NCBI RefSeq assembly: GCF_004328625.1
Contig: NZ_CP032229.1
Coordinates: 496,001-560,000 of the forward strand
Source of the DNA: Streptomyces seoulensis
GTDB lineage: Bacteria > Actinomycetota > Actinomycetes > Streptomycetales > Streptomycetaceae
Direction of reading: 5' to 3'
Length of the DNA stretch: 64,000 nucleotides
In this document: one piece after another, positions 50,193 through 58,366 of the stretch
Position numbering within the stretch: the stretch's first letter is position 1
How the letters are laid out: every line of letters starts with the position of its first letter
Notes under the pieces: model-generated
Databases searched by the model: none
What the model was told of the DNA's origin: nothing
Seen by the model: the letters and a program-made list of their open reading frames with translations, nothing else
Made by a program: the position numbers and the translations under genes

Positions 50193-51995
50193 TCAGCCGG
50201 TGGGTTCGAGCTGAGCGTCCCGGCGCACCAGTGCCGCGTAGCGTCCCTCGCGCTCCAGCAGTTCGTCGTGCGTGCCCAGTTCGGCGACCCGGCCGGAGTC
50301 GAGGACGGCTATCTGGTCGGCGTCCCGGACGGTCGAGAGCCGGTGGGCGATGGTGATGGTGGTCCGGTCGGCCGACAGGGCGTCGATCGCGTCCTGGACC
50401 GCCGCCTCGGTGCGGGTGTCGAGGGCGCTGGTCGCCTCGTCGAGGATGAGGACGGGCGGGTCGCGCAGGATGGTGCGGGCGATGGCCAGGCGCTGCTTCT
50501 CCCCGCCGGAGAACCGATGGCCGCGTTCGCCGACGACGGTGTCGTATCCGTCCGGCAGGGCGGTGATGTGGTCGTGGATCTGAGCGGCGCGGGCCGCCGT
50601 GTGCAGCTCCTCGTCGGTGGCGTCGGGCTTGGCGAAGCGGAGGTTGTCGGCGACGGAGGCGTGAAAGAGGTAGGTCTCCTGCGCGACGACACCGACCGCG
50701 CGGGCAAGGGTGTCGAAGTCGAGGTCGCGCACGTCCACGCCGTCCACGGTGACGCGGCCCCCGGTGACGTCGTACAGCCGGGGCACCAGGCAGCCGAACG
50801 TCGACTTGCCGGCTCCGGTCGGTCCCACCACGGCGAGGCTCCCCCCGGCGGGCACGGTGAGGTCGATGCCGTCGAGGACCGGGCCGCTCTTGTCGTCGTA
50901 GCGGAACTCGACCCCCTCGAAGCGGACCTCGCCCTTGATCTCGTCGAGGTGGACGGGGTCCACCCGCTCGGTGATGTCGATGGGCAGGTCGAGGTACTCG
51001 AAGATGCGCTGGAAGAGCGCGAGGGAACTCTGGATCTGGACGCCGGTGGAGAGCAGGCTCACGGCGGGCCGGAACAGGCCCTGCTGGAGCGAGACGAAGG
51101 CGACCAGCGTGCCCAGCGAGACCTCGGGTCCACCGAACTGGAGGGCCAGACCCGCGGCCCAGTAGATGAACGCGGGCATCGCCGCCATGACGATGGAGAT
51201 CACCGCCATGCGCCAGCGGCCCGCCATGCTCGCCCTGACCTCCAGGTCGACCAGGCGCTCGGACTCCTCGGCGAAGCCGGCGGTCAGCGAGTCGGAGCGG
51301 CCCATGGTGCGGCCGAGCAGGATGCCACTGACGGACAGCGACTCGGTGACGGTGGCGGCCATGACGGCCATCTGTTTCTGCCGCCGCGTGGTGATCTTCT
51401 TGCGCTCGTCACCGACCCGGCGGCTGATCCACACGAACACCGGGAGGAGGACCAGCGAGACCAGCGTGAGCCGCCAGTCGAGGGCGACCATGGCCACGAT
51501 CGTGGCGACCACGCTGGTGGTGTTGGAGACCAGGGAGGTGGCGGTGGAGGTGACGGTCGCCTGCATCCCGCCGATGTCGTTGGCGATGCGGGACTGCACC
51601 TCGCCGGTGCGGGTGCGGGTGAAGAAGGCGAGGGACATCCGCTGGAGGCGGCCGTAGACGGCGGTGCGCAGGTCGTGCATGACGCGCTGGCCGACGGTGG
51701 TCGAGATCAGTGTCTGGAGGACGCCGAAGACGCTGGAGAGGACCGCGCTGAGGATCATGCCGAGCGCGAGCAGGCTCAGCAGTCCGGTGCGGCCCTGTGG
51801 GATCGCGACATCGAGGATCTCGCGCAGCAGGAAGGGGGTGGCCACCGAGACCAGCGAGGAGGCGCCGACCAACAGGCCGACGACGGCGAGCCGGCCACGG
51901 TAGGGACGGAAGAGGGTGAGGATGCGGCGCACCTGCCGGGGCTGGCCCCCGGTGTCGGGTGGCGGCATCCAGGTCGTTTCTCGTTCGGGGTTCAA
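50193..51995 (-). CDS. ABC exporter with fused membrane and ATP-binding domains
   Basis: A 600-residue half-transporter, probably a homodimer. Six helices occupy about residues 35-330; the ATPase has VVGPTGAGKST, VVAQETYLFHASV, HRFSGGEKQRLAIAR, PVLILDEATSALD and IAHRLSTV, all intact. Substrates are likely drugs or lipids. It is divergent from a MarR regulator across a 114-base spacer with CTCATTG-type repeats, so exporter expression is probably MarR-controlled and inducible. Confidence 0.92.
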   Translation of the reverse strand: MNPERETTWMPPPDTGGQPRQVRRILTLFRPYRGRLAVVGLLVGASSLVSVATPFLLREILDVAIPQGRTGLLSLLALGMILSAVLSSVFGVLQTLISTTVGQRVMHDLRTAVYGRLQRMSLAFFTRTRTGEVQSRIANDIGGMQATVTSTATSLVSNTTSVVATIVAMVALDWRLTLVSLVLLPVFVWISRRVGDERKKITTRRQKQMAVMAATVTESLSVSGILLGRTMGRSDSLTAGFAEESERLVDLEVRASMAGRWRMAVISIVMAAMPAFIYWAAGLALQFGGPEVSLGTLVAFVSLQQGLFRPAVSLLSTGVQIQSSLALFQRIFEYLDLPIDITERVDPVHLDEIKGEVRFEGVEFRYDDKSGPVLDGIDLTVPAGGSLAVVGPTGAGKSTFGCLVPRLYDVTGGRVTVDGVDVRDLDFDTLARAVGVVAQETYLFHASVADNLRFAKPDATDEELHTAARAAQIHDHITALPDGYDTVVGERGHRFSGGEKQRLAIARTILRDPPVLILDEATSALDTRTEAAVQDAIDALSADRTTITIAHRLSTVRDADQIAVLDSGRVAELGTHDELLEREGRYAALVRRDAQLEPTG

Positions 51996-52044
51996 AGGAC
52001 TCCTAGGAAGAGAGAAGGGCCGGACCGACGGGCGGCCGACTCTG

Positions 52045-52085
52045 GCTCATTGAGCATAGCTCATTGTTACCTGTACTCACAATGA
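52045..52085. promoter_or_regulatory. Candidate MarR operators in the divergent ABC/MarR spacer
   Basis: A perfect dyad GCTCA-T-TGAGC lies at 52045-52055. A second dyad has arms TCATTGT (52061-52067) and ACAATGA (52079-52085) with an 11-base spacer. A TCATTG word thus occurs three times. The cluster ends 24 bases before the MarR ATG. Confidence 0.6.
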
Positions 52086-52109
52086 ATGGCGTCCTGATAT
52101 TGTTCCCGC

Positions 52110-52556
52110 ATGACGACCCCAGATCCCGAGGGTGTACTCGCCGAGCAGTTGCTGCGGCTGACCCGCCGGGTGCACCGCATCCAGAAGCGCCATCTCGAAT
52201 GGCGTGATCTGGGCGTCACTCCCGCCCAGTCCCGCCTGCTGCGCACTCTGGCGCACTACGACTCGCCGCCGCGCATGGCCGACCTCGCCGAGCGCCTCGA
52301 AGTGGTGCCGCGTGCGGTGACGACCCTGGTCGACGGCCTCGAGGCGCACGGCAAGGTCCGACGGGTGGCGGACCCGTCCAACCGCAGGGTCACCCGGATC
52401 GAGCTGACGGACGACGGTCGCGCCACCCTGAGCGAACTGCACGGAGCACGCCGTTCCGCCGCCGAGGAGATCCTCGCCCCGCTGACCGAGAAGGAGCGGC
52501 AGGTGCTGGGTGTGCTGCTGGACACCCTGGTCGACGGCGACATCCCGAACCGGTGA
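52110..52556 (+). CDS. MarR family transcriptional regulator
   Basis: A 148-residue winged-helix regulator. LGVTPAQSRLLRTLAHYDSPPRMADLAERLEVVPRAVTTLVDGLEAHG is the HTH; KVRRVADPSNRRVTRIELTDDGRATL is the wing (D-x-x-x-R-R-V-x-x-x-x-L-T). Length is normal. It is divergent from an ABC exporter, with inverted repeats between. Its likely role is to repress the exporter until a ligand binds. Confidence 0.92.
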   Translation: MTTPDPEGVLAEQLLRLTRRVHRIQKRHLEWRDLGVTPAQSRLLRTLAHYDSPPRMADLAERLEVVPRAVTTLVDGLEAHGKVRRVADPSNRRVTRIELTDDGRATLSELHGARRSAAEEILAPLTEKERQVLGVLLDTLVDGDIPNR

Positions 52557-52764
52557 ATCCGCCACTCGGCCTCCCCGTCATCCGCACGCCGTCGAACCAC
52601 GCGTAGCGGGGCGTCGCCGCCTGGCCGGAACCCGGTGCGGGTCGTGCCACACCGGAAAAACCGTTTGAAATTCACCTCCGCGCAAGGCGAACCTTTCACG
52701 GCTTGCCGCCGCCTCCGGGTGCCGCCGCAGCATGCCCTTCCCTGACACGAGCCACTGGGACGCC

Positions 52765-54618
52765 ATGCAGATCCAAGACCTTCCGTACTCAGATCCAGGC
52801 GTACCCGACGCGCGGTCCGGCCCCCGCCTGCTGTGGTGGCTCGGCCGCAACCAGCTGGGCGGCCAGTGCAGGGCGCTGCTGTGGGGCCTGCTCCACTTCG
52901 CCTCGGTCTGCGCCCTGCCCTTCTGCGTCGGCCTGGCCGTTCAGGCGGCCGTCGACCGCTCCGCCGGCCGGCTCGCCCTGACGGGCGGTCTGATGCTGCT
53001 GTGCGGTACGGCCATCGCGGTGGGCGACACCTTCCTGCACCGCGCCGCCGTCACCAACTGGATCACGGCGGCCGCCCGCCTCCAGCAACTCCTGGCGCGT
53101 AAAGCCGCCTACCTCGGCTCCGCACTGACCCGGCGGGTCGCGGCGGGCGAAGTCGTCACTGTTTCCACGGGTGACGTGGAGAAGATCGGATGGTTCGTCG
53201 AGGCGGTGTCCCGCTTCACCGCGGCCGCGCTGACGGTGGTCGTGGTCTGCGTGGCGCTTCTGGTCTACCAACCCGCTCTGGGGGTGGTCGTGGCCGTCGG
53301 CCTGCCGGTGGTCGCGCTCGCGGTGCTGCCGCTGCTGCCCAGGGCCACCAGCCGGGCCGACGTTCAGCGTGAGAAGGCCGGCCGGGCGACCGAGCTGGCC
53401 TCGGACACCGTGGCCGGACTGCGGGTGCTGCGGGGCATCGGCGGCGAGGACCTGTTCCTCGACCGCTACCGCCGCGCCTCGCAGGAGGTACGGCACGCCG
53501 CCGTGCGCAGCGCCCGGATGTGGTCGGTCATCTCAGCCCTCCAGGTACTGCTGCCGGGCCTGCTCCTGATCGTCGTCGTCCTGCGCGGTGTCCAACTGGC
53601 CCGCGAGGGCCGGATCACGGTCGGTGAACTGGTCACCGTCTACAGCGCGGTCATGATCGTGAACTATCCGCTGCGGCACTTCGTCGAGATCGCCATGGCG
53701 TACTCCTTCTCCCGGCCTTCCGCCCAACGGGCCGCGCGGGTGCTGTCGTTGCAACGCCTCACGAACACCGAGAGTTCGCGCACGAGCGGGGCGCCGGGCG
53801 GCGAACTGTTCGATCCGGCCTCCGGTCTGCGCGCGCCCGCACACGGGTTCACCGCGGTGGTGTGCGGCGACCCCGACATGGCGGGACGCCTCGCGGACCG
53901 TCTGGGTGGCCACGCCGCCGAGCCCGGCCGGTCGGTGCTGCTTGGCGGAGTACCGCTGGACGAACTGTCTCTCGCCCAGGCCCGCACCGCCGTCCTGGTC
54001 CAGGACAAGGACCCGGTGCTGCTGTCCGGCACCCTGCGCGAACTCCTCGACGTACCCTCCTCCGGCACCGTCCGCGCCGAGGACGCGCTGGCGGCCGCCC
54101 AGTGCGCGGATGTGCTGGACGCCCTGGTGCAGGGGTCGCTGGACGCCTCCGACCCGATGGACGCGCGGATCACCGAGCGCGGGCGCTCCCTGTCCGGCGG
54201 CCAACGCCAGCGCCTCGCCCTGGCCCGCTCGCTCGTCACCGATCCGGAGGTCCTGGTCCTGGACGAACCGACTTCCGCCGTGGACTCGCACACCGAGGCG
54301 AGGATCGCGGAGGGTCTGCGACGGCTGCGCCGGGGCCGCACCACCGTGGTGCTCACCTCCTCGCCCCTGCTGCTGGACCGGGCCGACCAGGTCGTCTTCC
54401 TCCACGAGGGCAAGGTCGCGGCGACCGGCAGGCACCGCGAGCTGATCGGTGCCGAACCCCGGTACCGCGCCGTCGTCACCCGCGAGACCGAGGACGAGCA
54501 GCACGCGTCAGGGGACATCGCGGCCCCTGCTCCCCCACGGGAACGTCCGGACCCCTCCGACGGAGCCCCTCTCCTGGGCGCTCTCGAACCGCTCGAAGAG
54601 ATCGAGGAGAGCGCATGA
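52765..54618 (+). CDS. Heterodimeric ABC exporter subunit with degenerate Walker A
   Basis: A 617-residue half-transporter. Six helices lie at about residues 30-320. In the ATPase the place of Walker A is TAVVCGDPDMAGRLADRL (near 53850-53900): the GxxGxGKST loop and its lysine are gone. The signature LSGGQRQRLALARSL and Walker B VLVLDEPTSAVD are intact. This is the partner that lends the signature to the active site. ATG 52765 has GGGA upstream; 52732 is an alternative. ATGA overlap with the next gene. Confidence 0.9.
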   Translation: MQIQDLPYSDPGVPDARSGPRLLWWLGRNQLGGQCRALLWGLLHFASVCALPFCVGLAVQAAVDRSAGRLALTGGLMLLCGTAIAVGDTFLHRAAVTNWITAAARLQQLLARKAAYLGSALTRRVAAGEVVTVSTGDVEKIGWFVEAVSRFTAAALTVVVVCVALLVYQPALGVVVAVGLPVVALAVLPLLPRATSRADVQREKAGRATELASDTVAGLRVLRGIGGEDLFLDRYRRASQEVRHAAVRSARMWSVISALQVLLPGLLLIVVVLRGVQLAREGRITVGELVTVYSAVMIVNYPLRHFVEIAMAYSFSRPSAQRAARVLSLQRLTNTESSRTSGAPGGELFDPASGLRAPAHGFTAVVCGDPDMAGRLADRLGGHAAEPGRSVLLGGVPLDELSLAQARTAVLVQDKDPVLLSGTLRELLDVPSSGTVRAEDALAAAQCADVLDALVQGSLDASDPMDARITERGRSLSGGQRQRLALARSLVTDPEVLVLDEPTSAVDSHTEARIAEGLRRLRRGRTTVVLTSSPLLLDRADQVVFLHEGKVAATGRHRELIGAEPRYRAVVTRETEDEQHASGDIAAPAPPRERPDPSDGAPLLGALEPLEEIEESA

Positions 54619-56396
54619 TCGGCGTAGCGCCACCGGCCTACGACCCGGCGGCCCCGACGACCGCCACCACCCTGCCCGTCGGTGCGGCCTCGACCGTGCG
54701 CGACTACGTGGCGGAGCTGTTCCGCCGTCATCGCCGGGCCTTCCTGTCGCTCATGGGCGTCAACACCGTCGCGGTCGTCGCCTCCATGACCGGCCCGTAC
54801 CTGCTCGGCGGTCTGGTCGAACGCGTCGCCGACCGGACATCCGATCCCCGACTGGGTCTGACCATCGGCCTCTTCGTGGCCGCGTCGGCCGTGCAGGCGC
54901 TCTTCACGCTGCAAGTGCGGCTGCGGGGCGCGATGCTCGGCGAGCAGATGCTCGCCGACCTGCGCGAGGACTTCCTCGTCCGCTCGGTGCGGCTGCCTCC
55001 GGGCGTGCTGGAGCGGGCCGGGACGGGTGACCTCCTCTCCCGCATCACCACCGACATCGACCGGCTGTCCAACGCCATGCGGGAGGCCGTTCCCGAGCTG
55101 GCGATCGGTGTCGTATGGGCGCTGCTGCTGCTCGGTGGCCTCGTCGTCACCGCCCCGCCGCTCGCGGCCGCCGTCCTGCTCGCGGTCCCGGTGCTGGTGG
55201 TCGGGTGCCGCTGGTACTTCAAGCGCGCCCCTTCCGGCTACCGCTCGGAGGCCGCCGGATACGCGGCCGTCGCCGCCGCGCTCGCCGAGACCGTGGACGC
55301 CGGCCGCACCATCGAGGCCCACCGCCTCGGCGCCCGCCGCGTCGCCCTCTCGGACCGGCGGATCAAGGAATGGACCGCGTGGGAGCAGTACACGCTGTGG
55401 CTCCGCTCGGTGCTGTTCCCCGTGATCAACGCCGTGCACGCCATCGTGCTGGGCTCCGTCCTCATGGTCGGCGGGGTCTTCGTCCTGCGGGGCTGGATGG
55501 ACGTGGGGCAGCTCACCACGGGTGCGCTGATCGCCCAGATGCTGGTCGACCCGATCAATCTCATCCTGCGCTGGTACGACGAGGTGCAGGTGGCGCAGGT
55601 GTCGCTGGCCCGGCTCGTCGGAGTACGGGACATCGAGCCGGACGCCGGTGACGCCTCGCTGGTGCCGGCCGGCCGGGACGTGGACGCCGACCGGGTGCAC
55701 TTCGGCTACCGCGAGGGCGTCGACGTGCTGCGCGCGGTGTCCCTGCGGGTCGCGCCGGGCACCCGGCTGGCGCTGGTCGGCCCCTCGGGCGCGGGCAAGT
55801 CCACGCTGGGCAGACTGCTCGCCGGTGTCTACGCTCCTCGGGACGGCCATGTCACCCTCGGCGGCGCCGAGCTGTCCGGAATGCCGGCCGAACGCGTCCG
55901 TACGCATGTCGCCCTCGTCAACCAGGAGCACCACGTCTTCGTCGGCTCCCTGCGGGACAACCTCCTGCTGGCCCGCACCGGGGCGCGCGACGCCGAGCTG
56001 TGGGCGGCACTGGGCGCGGTCGACGCGGACACCTGGGCGCGGGCGCTGGACGCGGGGCTGGACACCGAGGTCGGTTCCGGTGGTCTGCCCCTGACCCCGG
56101 CGCAGGCGCAGCAGATCGCGCTGGCCAGGCTGGTACTGGCCGACCCGCACACCCTGGTGCTGGACGAGGCGACCTCGCTCCTCGACCCGCGCGCGGCGCG
56201 CCACCTGGAGCGTTCGCTGTCCCGTGTCCTCGACGGGCGCACGGTGGTCGCCATCGCCCACCGTCTCCACACCGCGCATGACGCCGACATGATCGCGGTC
56301 GTCGAAGAGGGCCGCATCAGCGAGCTGGGCAGCCACGACGACCTGGTCGCGGCGGACGGAGCCTACGCCGCGCTCTGGCGTTCCTGGCACGGGTGA
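54615..56396 (+). CDS. Heterodimeric ABC exporter subunit with degenerate signature
   Basis: A 593-residue half-transporter. Walker A GPSGAGKST and Walker B TLVLDEATSLLD are intact, H-loop IAHRLHTA too, but the signature LSGGQ is LTPAQ (LPLTPAQAQQIALARL, near 56091-56114). It complements the upstream subunit: one composite ATP site has normal motifs from both, the other has both defects. It is coupled by an ATGA overlap and followed by a strong terminator. Substrate unknown. Confidence 0.9.
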   Translation: MIGVAPPAYDPAAPTTATTLPVGAASTVRDYVAELFRRHRRAFLSLMGVNTVAVVASMTGPYLLGGLVERVADRTSDPRLGLTIGLFVAASAVQALFTLQVRLRGAMLGEQMLADLREDFLVRSVRLPPGVLERAGTGDLLSRITTDIDRLSNAMREAVPELAIGVVWALLLLGGLVVTAPPLAAAVLLAVPVLVVGCRWYFKRAPSGYRSEAAGYAAVAAALAETVDAGRTIEAHRLGARRVALSDRRIKEWTAWEQYTLWLRSVLFPVINAVHAIVLGSVLMVGGVFVLRGWMDVGQLTTGALIAQMLVDPINLILRWYDEVQVAQVSLARLVGVRDIEPDAGDASLVPAGRDVDADRVHFGYREGVDVLRAVSLRVAPGTRLALVGPSGAGKSTLGRLLAGVYAPRDGHVTLGGAELSGMPAERVRTHVALVNQEHHVFVGSLRDNLLLARTGARDAELWAALGAVDADTWARALDAGLDTEVGSGGLPLTPAQAQQIALARLVLADPHTLVLDEATSLLDPRAARHLERSLSRVLDGRTVVAIAHRLHTAHDADMIAVVEEGRISELGSHDDLVAADGAYAALWRSWHG

Positions 56397-56399
56397 GCA

Positions 56400-56444
56400 C
56401 CGGCCCACCGCGCCCGGCCGGAGGCGGGTGGCGCGGTGGGCCGG
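56400..56444 (+). terminator. Strong terminator after the ABC pair
   Basis: CCGGCCCACCGCGCC (56400-56414) and GGCGCGGTGGGCCGG (56430-56444) form a perfect 15-base-pair stem starting three bases after the stop codon. Confidence 0.88.
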
Positions 56445-56639
56445 CGGTCGTCCGTCCCCCGCTGCCCGGCGTTGCCGTTGCGCGGTCCCGAATCGGGGTG
56501 GAAGGCTGGATGGAGGCACCGGACCCGGAATCCGGGGGAAGTTTCCCCGGCCGTTCCCGGGGACAGCAGGGTCCTGTGTGCCCATGGGCCCGCGCCCGTT
56601 CTCACGGCGTCGGGTCGTGCTTACCGGATGGAGGTCCAC

Positions 56640-57109
56640 GTGAACAGCGCCGACGGATGGGGTGACGACGTCTACCAGCCCGACACCGACGAGATCCAGG
56701 AGGACTCGGGGGTGCTCGACGTCGAGGACACGCTGGACACCGACGGTGTCGACGATCCCCTCGACCGGGGCTGGTCCCCTCCCGAGCGGCCCTGGGCGGT
56801 CGAGCACGACGGGGTGACGGCGGCGGAACGCGCGCCGGAGAGACGCTCGACCAGCGCCTCGCCGAGGAACTGCCCGACCGGGCCGCCCCCGACGGCGACG
56901 GCCTGGGCGACATCGAGGGCACCGACGGCGAACTGCTCGACAATGAGGTCGGCCTCCGGCGCTCCGGCCGCCTGGTGGCTCCCGACGAGGGCGCGCACGA
57001 GGACGACGAGAGCGCGCTCGTGGCCACCGACGTCGGCATCGACGGCGCCGCCGCGTCCGCCGAGGAGGCCGCCGTCCACATCGTCGACGAGGACTCCCTC
57101 CCCGGCTGA
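56640..57109 (+). pseudogene. Frameshifted DUF5709 protein gene
   Basis: The first part reads VNSADGWGDDVYQPDTDEIQ, then EDSGVLDVEDTLDTDGVDDP and LDRGWSPPERPWAVEHDGVT in one frame, and the second part reads GETLDQRLAEELPD, then DGDGLGDIEGTDGELLDNEVG and ALVATDVGIDGAAASAEEAAV in another, ending in TGA at 57107-57109. Joined they form one acidic DUF5709 protein of about 155 residues. The shift needs one missing base at about 56828-56842, a GC-rich run. Sequencing error or a recent mutation are both possible. GTG start at 56640 with GGATGGAGG upstream. Confidence 0.75.
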
Positions 57110-57151
57110 TCCGGAAGCCTCCCGCCCTACCGATCCGTGCGAGGAGCCCCC

Positions 57152-57415
57152 ATGCAGCAGGACAAGCAGCCCGCGTACCGTCCGGTCGTCTTCCGCGACC
57201 GCTCCGCGGGCTACGCCTTCCTCACCCGGTCCACCGCCGGGAGCGAGCAGACCATCGAGTGGGACGACGGCGAGACGTACCCGGTGGTCGACGTGGAGAT
57301 CTCCTCGGAGAGCCACCCCTTCTACACCGGCAAGGCCCGCACGCTGGACAGCGAGGGCCGCATCGACCGGTTCGAGCGGCGGTACGGCGGGCAGCGCCCG
57401 GACGCGAGCGCCTGA
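57152..57415 (+). CDS. rpmE2: Type B 50S ribosomal protein L31 (zinc-free form)
   Basis: An 87-residue L31 type B, beginning [20 protein letters not shown] and including [28 protein letters not shown], the family signature. It has no Cys at all, so the zinc ribbon of the other L31 form is absent. Such copies usually replace the Cys-containing L31 in zinc shortage and are repressed by Zur. I see no AT-rich Zur box in the 42 bases upstream, nor before the DUF5709 gene. GAGGAG precedes the ATG at 57152. Confidence 0.92.
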   Translation: MQQDKQPAYRPVVFRDRSAGYAFLTRSTAGSEQTIEWDDGETYPVVDVEISSESHPFYTGKARTLDSEGRIDRFERRYGGQRPDASA

Positions 57416-57426
57416 CGCTCTCGTCC

Positions 57427-58221
57427 TCAGATGAAGTTGAGCGCCGCCGCGCCGCCCACTCCGCCGAGCAGCATGAACACGGGCATCAGTACCCGCAGCT
57501 CGACCCAGCTCCCGGCGCGGAAGCGCAGCACCTTCGGCGGTCCGACCGGGTACCAGCGCTTGCGGCCGATGGGGATGGGCCACAGGACGGGGCAGCCGGA
57601 GACGGTCAGCGCGTCCCCGATGTCGTGGACCAGGGCGCCCAGCACGACCGGCAGGCCCAGCCACATGTACGCCTGGCCCGGGTCGCTGAACAGCCAGTAG
57701 GCGCCCTGGCCGGGCTTGTCCAGCATCCCCGCCAGAATCCAGGCGCTGGTCGCCGCGAGCAGCCAGACCAGCACATCGCTGCTGGAACCGCGTGCCGCCC
57801 GCCACAACAGGCCTTCGATGGCCAGCACCATGTGCACGAACAGAATGCCCAGCACACCCCAGCGGCCACAGGTGATCGCCACCACGGAGCTGCCCACCCC
57901 GATCAGGACCGCCCACAGCCAGGTGTGCGTGAGGGTGCGGTGACCGCCGGTGCGGCGCGCGTCGCCCGGCTTCCGGGTGGCCTTGTAGACGGCGTACGAC
58001 AGCTTGTCGACGATCTCGCAGACCCAGCGGGACACCGGTCCGAAGGCCCGCGAGATGGTGGCCGCCTTGTGGTCCAGGTCGGGGGCCAGCGCGGCGCCCG
58101 CGCAGACCAGGGAACCCACCAGCAGGACCGGCCAGGGCATCGGGTACCCGAAGGCGGCGGCCGCCGCTCCGACACCGAGCCAGGCCGCGGCCCCCGACAG
58201 TGAGTGTGCTGGTCCCATCAT
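57427..58221 (-). CDS. Membrane metal-dependent hydrolase (YdjM/DUF457 type)
   Basis: A 264-residue protein with about five membrane helices. Metal motifs are LAPDLDHKAATI, GGHRTLTHT, and VHDIGDALT. This matches the YdjM/LexA-regulated membrane hydrolase family. The start is taken at the first ATG of the tandem ATGATG at 58221; an earlier ATG at 58239 is possible. The substrate is unknown. Convergent with rpmE2 and divergent from the helicase. Confidence 0.83.
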   Translation of the reverse strand: MMGPAHSLSGAAAWLGVGAAAAAFGYPMPWPVLLVGSLVCAGAALAPDLDHKAATISRAFGPVSRWVCEIVDKLSYAVYKATRKPGDARRTGGHRTLTHTWLWAVLIGVGSSVVAITCGRWGVLGILFVHMVLAIEGLLWRAARGSSSDVLVWLLAATSAWILAGMLDKPGQGAYWLFSDPGQAYMWLGLPVVLGALVHDIGDALTVSGCPVLWPIPIGRKRWYPVGPPKVLRFRAGSWVELRVLMPVFMLLGGVGGAAALNFI

Positions 58222-58366
58222 GGCCGCGTCCCGCCCCATTCCTCGTGTGCCGCTGTCCAGTTGACCTGCGGTGCTGATGATCCGTCGGCGACACAGCGTA
58301 GCCTCCATGATCTTGACGCCCGCAGCCGATTCCCCGGTTGACGGCATGGGCAGGCAAGATGGGGGC

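Noticed and set aside
53664..56807. A 1,047-codon minus-strand open frame
   Set aside because: Antisense of the ABC exporter pair. The plus strand has clear ABC motifs.
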